A stretch of 20,625 bases of DNA from Bacteroidales bacterium. Lineage in GTDB: Bacteria; Bacteroidota; Bacteroidia; Bacteroidales; JAOZQN01. Made by a program: the position numbers and the translations under genes. The stretch lies in NCBI GenBank assembly GCA_029938985.1, contig JAOZTW010000014.1, positions 1,605 through 22,229 on the forward strand, in the 5' to 3' direction. Numbering within the stretch: the stretch's first letter is position 1; each line of letters opens with the position of its first letter. This document shows, piece by piece, positions 1-7,653 of this stretch. The notes under the pieces were generated by a model. It was not told the DNA's origin, did no database searches, and worked only from the letters and a program-made list of their open reading frames with translations.

Positions 1-7
1 TTTTTAC

Positions 8-77
8 TTGAATATTGAATATTGAATGTTGAATATTGAATGTTGAATATTGAATATTGAATATTGAATATTGAATG
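8..77. repeat. Tandem heptad array, ten TTGAATR units
   Basis: Ten consecutive 7-bp units, each TTGAATA or TTGAATG, run without interruption. The 19 bases at 1-19 recur at 15793-15811, inside the MITE at 15719-15890, which also carries heptads of this type. The array lies about 170 bp upstream of the histidine kinase start. Whether it has a regulatory role cannot be told from the sequence. Confidence 0.93.
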
Positions 78-249
78 CACAGGTGGAAAAACTTTGTTAA
101 AAAAAGGTTTTACAACTGCTTTATTCACTAAAATTTTGATACAACAAAAGAACAACAAAAAAAATTATAATGTTGCTAAAACATTCCTATCAATACCTAA
201 TAATACTTAATAAATTAAATTTTTATTAATTTATATGTATATTTGTTTT

Positions 250-2232
250 ATGAAAAAGATAATATTTTATGTAATAATATTGCTTTTTGTTAGCAACTTG
301 CAAGCACAAAAAAAAACAGATAGTTTATTATTTGAACTCAACACAAACAAATTAAAAGACAGCAACAAAGTAAATTTGTTTTTACAACTATCATATAATT
401 TTCGTTTTACGAAACAAGATACAGCCATTTTTTTCGCAGAAAAAGCAGTTTTACTTTCTCAGAAATTAAATTTTGATAATGTTAAAGCTCAAAGTTTTTA
501 TACACTTGGTATGCTATATACCTACAAACGAGAGAATGAAAAAGCATTTGATTTTTTAACAACCGCCAAAGAATTATTTGAAGAACAAAATATGGAGTAT
601 GAAATTTTGAAATGTCAAACATACTTAGGAATGGTTTTTATAAATATGGGAGAATACGAAAAATCGCTTCAGTTATCGCAAATTACAATTAACAAATATG
701 AAAAGAATATAGATAAAGAAATGTTATCTAGAAATTATAACAATATTGGAAGGGTTCATCAAATTAGAAAAAATTTTGATTTATCTCTACAATATTTTAA
801 AAAGGCTTTAACTGTTTTAACTCCAAGCGATGATAAAAAATCTATTGCAATATTGTTAACAAACATGGCAAATATATATATCATGTTAAATATGTTAGAT
901 AGTGCAAAATTTAATTATCAGAAAGCAATTGAAATAACCAAAACAATAAATCATAATGCGTATTTATCTTTTCTTTATACAAGTATGTCGGTTGTGTATT
1001 TATTGGAAAATGAAAATAATGAGGCTTTAAAAATATTAAATAAATCTTTAGATATATGTAATAAAAATAATTTTTTGCCAGAAAAAACTATTTGTCTTTT
1101 AAAACTGTCTTATTTGTATTTAAAACTGTCTGACAGTTCGTTTAATGAAATAGAAAGAAAAAAATATATTGATACCGCCATAACATATTTGAACGAAACT
1201 CTAATTATTTTAAAAAATAAAGAGGACACCGAGAGACTACTTGAATGTTATAATTATTTGTCGGCAGCACACAGTAGATTAAATCAATATAAACATTCTT
1301 ATGATTATTTGCTTAAGTATAATTCGTTAAAAGATAGCTTATTTAACATTAAGCGAGAAAATATAATACAAGATTTAGAAGCCAAATACCAACACGAAAT
1401 TCAAGGTAAAGAATTGAAAAACAAAGAGCTTATTATTCAACAACAATTATTGAAAAATAAAAAAGAAAAATTTCAAAGAAATGTATTTATTGTTGGTTTT
1501 TTTTGCATATTGATTGGTTTTATCGTTTTTGTGAAAATTTATTTTAAGCAAAAAAAATTATCGGAAATGAAAATTGATTTTGTTAATAATATGACTCACG
1601 AATTTAAGACCCCTTTGTCTAATATAAATCTTGCGGTTAGCATTCTGGCGAGCAATGCAAACACCGAAGAACAGGAGTTTTTATCAATAATAAAAGAAGA
1701 ACAAAATAGGTTGAAAAAAGGAATTGATATTGTGCTTTCAACCTCGTTGCTGGATAAAAACGAACTGGTTGTAAATTTTGAGAAAACTGATATTCATCAA
1801 ATATTAAAAGATGTAGCTCACAATAATGAACTCTATGCAAATAAAAAAAATGGAAAAATTGTTTTAAATTTATCTGCAAAAAATTTCATAATTTCAATAG
1901 ATGAATATCATTTTATTAATGTTATCAATAATTTGATTGAAAATGCGATAAAATATTCTAATAATAAATTTGCTATAAATATATCAACTGTAAATGAAAA
2001 TTCAAGTTTATTAATAAAAATTTCGGACACGGGAATTGGAATTGCCAAAAAGGATTTAAAATATATTTTTGATAAATTTTATAGAGTTTCTACCAAAAAT
2101 AGATACGAATCCAACGGTTTTGGAATAGGTTTGTATTATGTTAAAAAAATTATTGAAGCTCATAATGCTAAAATAAATGTTACAAGTAAATTAAACGAAG
2201 GCAGTGTTTTTACCCTAAATTTTAAATCTTAA
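250..2232 (+). CDS. TPR-containing membrane sensor histidine kinase
   Basis: Sensor kinase that would autophosphorylate and pass phosphate to the regulator encoded 3 nt downstream. The ATG at 250 is preferred because MKKIIFYVIILLFVSNLQAQ forms a clean signal peptide; an in-frame ATG at 235 would add MYICF. The product is 660 aa from 250. Residues about 25-365 are helical TPR-like repeats predicted in the periplasm, followed by a coiled coil, then a membrane segment at about 411-432. The H-box (THEFKTPLS) places the phospho-acceptor at His450. The N-box (NLIENAIKYSNN) lies near 561, G1 (DTGIGI) near 594, the F-box is FDKFYRV and G2 is GFGIGLYYV, so the kinase core appears intact. No receiver or DNA-binding domain is fused, so this is a classic kinase and not a hybrid. 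TATATTTG at 238-245 resembles a Bacteroidota -7 element; if real, the transcript would begin almost at the start codon. The ligand is unknown. Confidence 0.93.
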   Translation: MKKIIFYVIILLFVSNLQAQKKTDSLLFELNTNKLKDSNKVNLFLQLSYNFRFTKQDTAIFFAEKAVLLSQKLNFDNVKAQSFYTLGMLYTYKRENEKAFDFLTTAKELFEEQNMEYEILKCQTYLGMVFINMGEYEKSLQLSQITINKYEKNIDKEMLSRNYNNIGRVHQIRKNFDLSLQYFKKALTVLTPSDDKKSIAILLTNMANIYIMLNMLDSAKFNYQKAIEITKTINHNAYLSFLYTSMSVVYLLENENNEALKILNKSLDICNKNNFLPEKTICLLKLSYLYLKLSDSSFNEIERKKYIDTAITYLNETLIILKNKEDTERLLECYNYLSAAHSRLNQYKHSYDYLLKYNSLKDSLFNIKRENIIQDLEAKYQHEIQGKELKNKELIIQQQLLKNKKEKFQRNVFIVGFFCILIGFIVFVKIYFKQKKLSEMKIDFVNNMTHEFKTPLSNINLAVSILASNANTEEQEFLSIIKEEQNRLKKGIDIVLSTSLLDKNELVVNFEKTDIHQILKDVAHNNELYANKKNGKIVLNLSAKNFIISIDEYHFINVINNLIENAIKYSNNKFAINISTVNENSSLLIKISDTGIGIAKKDLKYIFDKFYRVSTKNRYESNGFGIGLYYVKKIIEAHNAKINVTSKLNEGSVFTLNFKS

Positions 2233-2235
2233 AAA

Positions 2236-2946
2236 ATGGAAAATCGATACAAAATATTAATAGTAGAAGATGATAAAAATGCTGGTTTTTTGTTGAAAAG
2301 GCATCTTACAAATTTGAATTTTGAAGTGGTGTTGTGCGTAGATGGCGAAATAGGAATGCAGGCTTTTAAAAAAGATAAATATGACTTGTGTATTCTGGAT
2401 ATTATGCTTCCCAAAAAAGACGGTATTGTACTTGCCAAAGAAATAAGAGAGTTTGACGAGCAAACACCATTTATTTTTCTTACCGCAAGAAATTTAAAAA
2501 GTGATAAAATAACAGGTTACAATGTTGGTTGCGACGACTATATATGTAAACCTTTTGATATTGATGAGTTTGTTTTTAAAATAAATGCTATTCTTAGAAG
2601 AACTTCTTTTAAACAAACTGTTGTGTTGAACGAAATTACGGTAGCTTCGTTTGTGTTAAAAACTAACAGTAGAATACTACAAACAAAAGATAAAATTATT
2701 AATTTGAGCAACAAGGAATCTTTATTATTAGAACTTTTTTTCAAAAATATTAATAAAGTTGTTCCACGTAGCCAAATAATGAGAGAGGTTTGGGGAAATG
2801 ATGATTTTTTTACTTCCAAAAATTTAGATGTTTATTTAACCAAACTACGAAAAATTTTACACGCCGACAGCAAAATAAAACTCTTAAATGTATATGGATT
2901 TGGATATAAATTGGTTTTAAGCAATGTTATTAGTCATATAAAATAA
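2236..2946 (+). CDS. OmpR-family response regulator
   Basis: Cytoplasmic transcription factor, 236 aa, partner of the upstream kinase. The receiver domain (about 6-118) has the acidic pair D12/D13, phospho-acceptor D55 in LCILDIMLP, T83 and K105 in the CKPF motif. A winged-helix DNA-binding domain (about 130-232) follows, with the typical SNKESLLLELF and YLTKLRKIL segments and the terminal GFGYKLV hairpin. Only three bases separate it from the kinase stop codon, so the two are almost certainly co-transcribed and translationally coupled. It ends at repeat-rich DNA with no target gene alongside, so its regulon cannot be inferred. All key residues are present. Confidence 0.95.
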   Translation: MENRYKILIVEDDKNAGFLLKRHLTNLNFEVVLCVDGEIGMQAFKKDKYDLCILDIMLPKKDGIVLAKEIREFDEQTPFIFLTARNLKSDKITGYNVGCDDYICKPFDIDEFVFKINAILRRTSFKQTVVLNEITVASFVLKTNSRILQTKDKIINLSNKESLLLELFFKNINKVVPRSQIMREVWGNDDFFTSKNLDVYLTKLRKILHADSKIKLLNVYGFGYKLVLSNVISHIK

Positions 2947-2961
2947 ACAACTGATATTTAG

Positions 2962-2975
2962 GGTGTAAACCAATT
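2962..2975 (+). repeat. Partial copy of the GGTGTAAACCAATT repeat core
   Basis: GGTGTAAACCAATT occurs here 15 bases after the response regulator stop codon, without the TAATTCY heptad tail. The same core opens the longer copies at 7601, 9014 (reverse) and 10329 (reverse). Confidence 0.75.
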
Positions 2976-3026
2976 ATTAGATAGTCCCTACAAAATAGTG
3001 TTGGTATGCTAAATTTTATTATACAC

Positions 3027-3351
3027 AAAAAAAAAAATTAATATATTTTGTCCAAATCCAAAATGTTCTCATCATAAAAAACAAATTGAAGCTATAAAAA
3101 GGGGAAGCTATAAAACCAAAAATGATGTTGAACCCCCGACAACGTTTGAAAAGTAAGACTTGTGGTTGTACTTTTGAAACAGTTTTTTCAGATATTTATG
3201 GTAAACACGGTTCTTTTAAAGAGTATTTAATATGTTGTAAAGACAAGGCATAAGGAATGATACAATTATTCAAAGGTTCAATAATACAATTAAATGACTA
3301 TATACCAATTCATTAAAGAAATACAAATGTATAAAAACTTTTGTATGGGTA
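3027..3351 (+). mobile_element. Degenerate insertion element remnant, copy 1
   Basis: Three blocks, at about 3027-3099, 3251-3293 and 3319-3351, match the reverse complement of 11598-11670, 11451-11496 and 11398-11428 in the same order. The segments between them differ in sequence and length. The first block encodes a zinc-ribbon-like peptide, CPNPKC followed by SHHKKQIEAIK. The pattern suggests one ancestral mobile element that has decayed independently in the two places. No intact transposase, terminal repeats or target duplication can be seen. Confidence 0.65.
3043..3253 (+). pseudogene. Zinc-ribbon transposase-like fragment with a frameshift
   Basis: From 3049 the frame reads CPNPKCSHHKK, then IKRGSYKTKND. 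After a one-base shift near 3131-3138 it continues RQRLKSKTCGCTFETVFSDI and stops at 3251. The pattern of a CxxxxC pair, then GSYKT, RQR and a second Cys pair before TF is the usual N-terminal zinc ribbon of IS1-type and related transposases (InsA-like). The first Cys of the second pair is Ser here. The frameshift, lost Cys and absence of a DDE domain mark it as dead. A close nucleotide match to its start lies at 11598-11670 on the minus strand. The family assignment is inference from motif spacing. Confidence 0.6.
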
Positions 3352-3395
3352 CTTACCTTGTCTCTACAGCAAATTGTATGTTTTTAATATTGCTA

Positions 3396-3419
3396 AAAAG
3401 TTTTCCCGACTTTTCAGTA
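3396..3419. repeat. 24-bp hairpin repeat, copy 1
   Basis: AAAAGTTTTCCCGACTTTTC plus four further bases recurs exactly, reverse complemented, at 20572-20595. AAAAGT and ACTTTT form a short stem around TTTCCCG. Confidence 0.75.
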
Positions 3420-3519
3420 CATATAAGTAATGTGGAAATATTTTTTGCCTTACATAATGAAAAAATAACTTCTTTAGAAAATGATGTTTATAAGCAATTA
3501 TCTACTTAAATTCCTAATT

Positions 3520-3873
3520 TTAATACATCAAATGTATTTTTGAATTATTTTTCCAAGTAGCATCACTTTTGTAGGTTGAAAAATATATTTTTAAATCTGC
3601 ATCGCTTTTGTAATCTACAAAATATATTTTTTTATCTGCATCACTTTTATAATCTACAAAGTACCAAAGTCCTTTGTTTCCACTTGCATCACTTTTGTAG
3701 CTACATTTGTAAACAACTAAATCTGCATCGCTTTTATAATCTACCACATACACTTTTACATCTGCATCACTTTTATAATCTACCGTATATACCTTTTGTG
3801 CGTACGTGCTTAATGAGAATGTTATCAATAATAAGCAAAATCCCATAAATTGTAATAATTTTTTCATTTTCAT
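3520..3873 (-). CDS. Secreted 13-residue-repeat protein, DUF6150-like
   Basis: A 117-aa exported protein of unknown function. Residues 1-26 form a signal peptide (MKMKKLLQFMG... ending TYAQ). The mature part consists almost wholly of six copies of a 13-residue unit with the core YKSDA, at residues 33, 46, 59, 75, 88 and 101. Only the third spacing is longer (16, with GNKGLW inserted). The consensus is (V/I)Y(F/V)VDYKSDADLK, alternating hydrophobic and charged residues as expected for stacked beta strands. The layout, including GLWYFVDY in the middle and a terminal TWKN, recalls Bacteroidota DUF6150 proteins, whose repeats usually carry YKYQAD where this one has YKSDAD; that family call is from memory of the motif. 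It is a lone minus-strand gene with repeats on both sides. The DNA repeats have a 39-bp period, so unit gain and loss by slippage is plausible. Confidence 0.85.
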   Translation of the reverse strand: MKMKKLLQFMGFCLLLITFSLSTYAQKVYTVDYKSDADVKVYVVDYKSDADLVVYKCSYKSDASGNKGLWYFVDYKSDADKKIYFVDYKSDADLKIYFSTYKSDATWKNNSKIHLMY

Positions 3874-3927
3874 AATTTTTTTATTTTAATTGTTAATACA
3901 AATATTATCTAAGATTATTAACAAAAC

Positions 3928-4051
3928 GGCGTTTTTCATAAGTGTAAAGAGCAAGGCATTTTTATTTTTCAAATACCGCAGTTTACTTATTGTAAATGAG
4001 GATTTTTTTAAAATCAAAATAACGCAGTAATTTGCATTTATGAAAAATGCC
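3928..4051. repeat. Imperfect palindromic element, family P, copy 1
   Basis: Terminal arms at 3928-3948 and 4031-4051 are inverted repeats matching at 18 of 21 positions (GGCGTTTTTCATAAGTGTAAA on the left, reverse of the right GGCATTTTTCATAAATGCAAA). An internal motif near 3980, AGTTTACTT then TGTAAATGAG, is itself a small hairpin. Related arms and core recur at about 7457-7580, 11662-11760 and 17848-18122. Confidence 0.7.
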
Positions 4052-4162
4052 AACAAAACATTAAAATTTCATTAATATCCATTATGTTATTAGCTCAAAA
4101 ACCCCACCAAACAAACTGATGTTAAATTTAATTAACAATTATTATTATTATTATTTGATTAA

Positions 4163-4314
4163 GGCATATTAAAATAAATAATTAACCAATTTAAGCGATT
4201 TTATTTTTAACAATTCAATAAATATAATAATATCAAGATATTTGCTTATTTTTTTGAAGAAGATAAAATTCAAAAGAACAAGTTTAAATGGTTAATTATT
4301 TATTTTGATATGCC
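4163..4314. mobile_element. MITE with GGCATATT ends and TAA duplication, copy 1
   Basis: A 152-bp non-coding element. The terminal inverted repeat GGCATATTAAAATAAAT continues with AATTAACCA; the right end has one mismatch in the first 25 bases. It is flanked on both sides by TAA (4160-4162 and 4315-4317), consistent with a 3-bp target duplication. The copy at 17874-18031 has the same ends and matching internal stretches (for example CAATAAATATAATAATAT) and is flanked by TTA. It encodes no protein, so movement would need a transposase in trans; TNA targets are known for some IS5-group elements. Confidence 0.88.
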
Positions 4315-4344
4315 TAATTGCAAAAGATCACAAGTTTTGTTACA

Positions 4345-4602
4345 CTATTCCATTTCCCTTTGTGCCTGCTTAATCATTTCATGAACATATATCTCGCAGG
4401 CAAATTGTTTTCTCTCTTCCGCTGTTTTTTTTGAGAAATCTAATCTATCGTATATTTTTTTTATTGAACTGTCCATTTCTTCTATCTCTGCTTTCTGCAT
4501 TTTAAATGATACCGATTTAATTATCTCATCTACTTCTGAATCAGTAATTTTTTCATATAATTCATTAATCAAACTTTGTGTTAATTCTGATATTGTTTCC
4601 AT
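4345..4602 (-). CDS. Small helical hypothetical protein
   Basis: An 85-aa soluble protein starting METISELTQ. The frame stays open upstream into the end of the YfhO-like gene, but that extension only reads its Lys-rich coding tail in another frame. The ATG at 4602, 13 nt after the YfhO stop, is therefore the sensible start. The sequence is rich in Glu, Lys and Ile, without Pro or Gly, and predicted almost entirely alpha-helical, ending VHEMIKQAQREME. No signal peptide, membrane segment or recognised catalytic motif is visible. The short spacing suggests co-transcription with the membrane protein. I do not recognise the family. Confidence 0.7.
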   Translation of the reverse strand: METISELTQSLINELYEKITDSEVDEIIKSVSFKMQKAEIEEMDSSIKKIYDRLDFSKKTAEERKQFACEIYVHEMIKQAQREME

Positions 4603-4615
4603 TCTAATAATAAAT

Positions 4616-7225
4616 TTAGTTTTTTTGTTTTTTAGATTTCCTTTGAGCTTTCTTAGGCTTCTCTTCTGTTTTTTTCTCTTCTTTTTTAGGAAAAAGTTCT
4701 CCTTTTTTATGTTTGTCAAAAAGCGTTTTTGCAATAATAAGAAGAATAGCCAGTAATATTATTATTGAACTAATTAAGGCAACAGCTTGTGTAATATAAT
4801 GAGCCTTAGGTTCAAACTTAAACTCAATTGTGTGTGTGCCAGCAGGAATATGTAAACCTCTCAAAATATAATTTACATTTATATAATCAACTTCTTTGTT
4901 GTCAATATATGCTTTCCAACCTTTTGGATAATAAATTTCGGAGAACACCGCAAACTCGTCTTTTGTTGAACTTGATTTATAAGTCAGTCTGTCGGGGTGG
5001 TAATTGCTTAATGCAATACTTCCAGAATCGTTTGCAGACATTTTTAATTCGGGTAATTTATAGTCTTGCAAATTTTTCTTATTTACAACAACGGTTCTCA
5101 GTAAATTAGTTGTTTCTAAGCTTTCAATTTCCTCTTTGTGGTTTTCAACCATTTTGTAGCTATCCACAAACCACACATTACCATAAGCATTGGCATTAAT
5201 ATAAGGTGTAATACTTGGATTGTCAATAACATATTTGGTATTCAACATATTTATCACTTGCATTTGTGGAACATATTTTTCCAACACATCTGGTTTTTCG
5301 TCTTGCAGTTCTTTTTGCATTTGACGAACATAAGGATCAAGATAATAATCTATAATATCCTGATATTTACGCAATTTAGCTCCATGATAACCTCCGAGTG
5401 ATTTATGAAAATAAGGCGTAAAAGCATCGTTAAACACACTTCTTGTTAGATTTAGGACTCTATAATTTGGGTCAACATCTTTTTTAATAAAATTATCGGC
5501 TGGTGTGGCTTTAAATTCATTACGTACAGCTTGTTTGCGTTGAAACATATCAGGGTTTAAATAACGATTGTCAATTACCCACATATCCGCAAGTATCAAA
5601 ACACCAAGTATTAAAAATAAATATCCTTTTTTAAATTTTTCAATTTTTAAGAAAACAAATAAAAACCCCGCTGCAACTAAAATATAAAGGAATGAACGAA
5701 TTGCATCTGCTTTGAAAATCATTGTTCTTGCAGCTTCAAGTTCGGGAACAAAGGCGTTTATCTGTTGTTTTGCTTCTGGAGATTCTTTTATTATTTCGTT
5801 AAAATAGCTTGCTTCTTGTGCACTTAAAAAACTAAATACTGAAGGTACTAACCAAAAAATTAATGCTAAACCGCCTGTTAAACCAAAAGATATATATAAA
5901 GCGTACATATTTTTTGTAACAACTTTTTTGTTTTTCACTATTTCGCTTATTGCCATAAAAGCAAGCATTGGCACTGTTACACTTGCAATTACAAGTGTCA
6001 TGGAAACTGTTCTAAATTTATTATAAAAAGGAACATAGTTGAAAAATAGATTTGTTAGTGGTTCAAAATTTTGCCCCCACGACAGTAATATTGAAATTAT
6101 TGTGCCTGCAAGTAACCACCATTTTAATTTGCTCTCCACAACAAACAAACCGAGTATAAAAAAGAACATTACTATTGCTCCAAAATATACTGGACCAGAT
6201 GTAAACGGCTGGTCTCCCCAGTATTGACTTTGCCGAGCGATAGCTTCTTTGTATTTTCCACCAATTTTTACCATTAGCTCACTATTTTTTCCAATGTATC
6301 CAGAAGAACCACCTTTTGCGTTTGGTATCAGCATTGTCCAAGTTTCGCTTTTTCCGTAACTCCATGCGAGTGCGTAATCCTTGTTAAGTCCAGATTCTTT
6401 TTTGTCTGCATCGTTTCCTATGTATTTATCTCCTCTAATACTGTATTTTGCTACTTCGTAATACTCGTTTAGCATCATCATGTTTGGTAATAAAGCAAAA
6501 ATTACAGCAATAGTTATTATAGCCATAGATTTTCCAAAAACAGGAAATGATTTATTAATAATAGCCATAATTAATTGATAAACAAATAGAAACCCAATTA
6601 ATATTCCAGTGTAATACACAATTTGAACATGCGATGTAGATATTTGAACTCCCAAAGCGAGGGTTGATAGTATTGCTCCAATTATATATTTTTTCTTAAA
6701 AATTAAAATAAAACCAGCCACAACGGGAGCCATGTATGCTATTGCATAACACTTAGTTATATGACCAGCGAGAATTATTATTATATTGTAGGACGACAAG
6801 CCAAAAGATAGAGCCCCTACAAGACTCAACCATTTGTTAATGTCTAACGAAATTAATAAAATATAAAAACCGAGAAGGTAAATAAATAATATTGAGGCAG
6901 TTGTATAATCAAGATTTAAACGCAAAGCTCTTCTTATTGGAGTAAAAAGACTATATCGTTTTCCGCCTTTTACTTGATAGGAGGGCATACCACCAAAAAT
7001 TGAATTTGTCCAAAGAATGGTTTCACCTGTTTCTTTTTCGTATTTAATTACCTCTTGTGCAATTCCTTTACTATGGTTGTAATCCATCTGACTAAGTACT
7101 TTACCCTCTAAAACAGGATAAAAATATACTAAACTTACAAACACAAACAAAAAAACTATTAACAGATGTTGAAGATATGTTTGCAGATTCTTTTTTAAAT
7201 TTGGATAATTTGAGAAAATATTCAT
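4616..7225 (-). CDS. YfhO-family large polytopic membrane protein
   Basis: An 869-aa integral membrane protein resembling the YfhO family, which has a GT-C-like glycosyltransferase architecture and in Gram-positives is linked to lipoteichoic acid glycosylation; its Bacteroidota substrate is unknown. A first membrane helix (about 20-40) is followed by a loop with LSQMDYNHSKG and SIFGGMPSYQVKGG, typical of the family's conserved outer loop. Around ten further hydrophobic helices lie between about 105 and 555. A soluble C-terminal region ends in the characteristic beta module FSEIYYPKGWKAYID, then LRGLHIPAGTHTIEFKFEP, followed by a last helix. The tail is unusually Lys-rich (repeated KK, KAQRKSKKQKN), probably cytoplasmic. 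A strong promoter match lies at 7263-7293, and the small gene at 4345-4602 follows 13 nt downstream. Length and domain order look complete. Confidence 0.88.
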   Translation of the reverse strand: MNIFSNYPNLKKNLQTYLQHLLIVFLFVFVSLVYFYPVLEGKVLSQMDYNHSKGIAQEVIKYEKETGETILWTNSIFGGMPSYQVKGGKRYSLFTPIRRALRLNLDYTTASILFIYLLGFYILLISLDINKWLSLVGALSFGLSSYNIIIILAGHITKCYAIAYMAPVVAGFILIFKKKYIIGAILSTLALGVQISTSHVQIVYYTGILIGFLFVYQLIMAIINKSFPVFGKSMAIITIAVIFALLPNMMMLNEYYEVAKYSIRGDKYIGNDADKKESGLNKDYALAWSYGKSETWTMLIPNAKGGSSGYIGKNSELMVKIGGKYKEAIARQSQYWGDQPFTSGPVYFGAIVMFFFILGLFVVESKLKWWLLAGTIISILLSWGQNFEPLTNLFFNYVPFYNKFRTVSMTLVIASVTVPMLAFMAISEIVKNKKVVTKNMYALYISFGLTGGLALIFWLVPSVFSFLSAQEASYFNEIIKESPEAKQQINAFVPELEAARTMIFKADAIRSFLYILVAAGFLFVFLKIEKFKKGYLFLILGVLILADMWVIDNRYLNPDMFQRKQAVRNEFKATPADNFIKKDVDPNYRVLNLTRSVFNDAFTPYFHKSLGGYHGAKLRKYQDIIDYYLDPYVRQMQKELQDEKPDVLEKYVPQMQVINMLNTKYVIDNPSITPYINANAYGNVWFVDSYKMVENHKEEIESLETTNLLRTVVVNKKNLQDYKLPELKMSANDSGSIALSNYHPDRLTYKSSSTKDEFAVFSEIYYPKGWKAYIDNKEVDYINVNYILRGLHIPAGTHTIEFKFEPKAHYITQAVALISSIIILLAILLIIAKTLFDKHKKGELFPKKEEKKTEEKPKKAQRKSKKQKN

Positions 7226-7262
7226 AATATTAATTTATATGTTTTAAGTTAAAAATAATTGT

Positions 7263-7293
7263 CAAAAATATAGTATTTTTTTTCTTTTACAAA
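7263..7293 (-). promoter_or_regulatory. Bacteroidota-type promoter for the YfhO gene
   Basis: Read on the minus strand this is TTTG (7293-7290), 19 bases, then TATTTTTG (7270-7263), an exact fit to TTTG-N19-TAnnTTTG used by the Bacteroidota primary sigma factor. Transcription would start near 7257, giving a leader of about 30 nt before the ATG at 7225. Confidence 0.7.
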
Positions 7294-7456
7294 ATTTGTT
7301 AATTATTACATTTTTATAAATATAAAATTTCTTGGAATTTCACACATCAAAACATCTTTTAATACCTGTATATCAAGCTAATAAAAAACTCATTAATTAT
7401 TTATATTAAATAAAAAAATATTTTAAATTATTAAAATTAAATTTTTATTTAAAAAA

Positions 7457-7580
7457 GGTGTTTTTTTACTGATGTCATGTTTAAATAGCCTTTTTGAAGC
7501 TATAGAATTAAAGTTTACTTCTGTAAATGAGTGTTTTATAATTTCAAAATTAAAGAAAAAATAGATATTTGTGAAAAAAG
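7457..7580. repeat. Palindromic family P, copy 2 (diverged)
   Basis: The core at 7512-7550 (AGTTTACTTCTGTAAATGAG, then GTTTTATAATTTC) closely matches the core of the copy at 3928-4051 and those near 11700 and 18060. The arms (GGTGTTTTTTTA near 7457, ATTTGTGAAAAAAG near 7568) fit only loosely, so the boundaries are uncertain. Confidence 0.5.
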
Positions 7581-7600
7581 AATTTACAAATAACTGTATT

Positions 7601-7653
7601 TTAAGGTGTAAACCAATTCCTAATTCTTAATTGCTAATTGACATTAACACCTT
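7601..7653 (+). repeat. GGTGTAAACC/TAATTCY repeat, copy B
   Basis: TTAAGGTGTAAACCAATT is followed by heptads TAATTCC-like, TAATTCT, TAATTGC. It closes with ACACCTT at 7647-7653, inverted relative to AAGGTGT at 7603-7609, so the unit could fold. The same core in the opposite orientation sits at 9014-9054 and 10329-10363. Confidence 0.8.

Larger units (their letters stand above)
2947..3519. other. Gene-free stretch made of repeat remnants
   Basis: No convincing intact gene. In order it holds a partial copy of the GGTGTAAACCAATT repeat core (2962-2975), a decayed zinc-ribbon transposase-like reading frame (3043-3253), an octad block (about 3251-3293), a third block shared with 11398-11428 (about 3319-3351), and a 24-bp hairpin shared with 20572-20595. 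A 71-codon open frame at 3294-3509 runs across these repeats and is considered fortuitous. Confidence 0.7.
3874..4344. other. Gene-free stretch with a palindromic element and a MITE
   Basis: No coding potential was found. It contains the imperfect palindromic element at 3928-4051 and the MITE at 4163-4314, with a short ATT-rich run (about 4139-4155) between them. The upstream region of the secreted repeat protein lies at the left edge, without a clear promoter match. Confidence 0.75.

Noticed and set aside
1..80. CRISPR-like periodic repeat
   Set aside because: The period is 7 bp without spacers, so this is a simple tandem array.
3294..3509. A 71-codon plus-strand open frame
   Set aside because: It runs through octad, remnant and hairpin repeats that occur elsewhere in non-coding DNA. 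The composition is not protein-like, and the related copy at 11398-11498 has no matching frame.
3576..3848. CRISPR-like or plus-strand coding reading of the 39-bp repeats
   Set aside because: The repeats are codons of the 13-residue unit in the minus-strand secreted protein, which has a signal peptide and regular residue pattern.
4603..4734. Upstream extension of the small helical protein
   Set aside because: The extra 44 residues are Lys-rich and simply read the YfhO-like coding tail in another frame; the ATG at 4602 fits operon spacing better.
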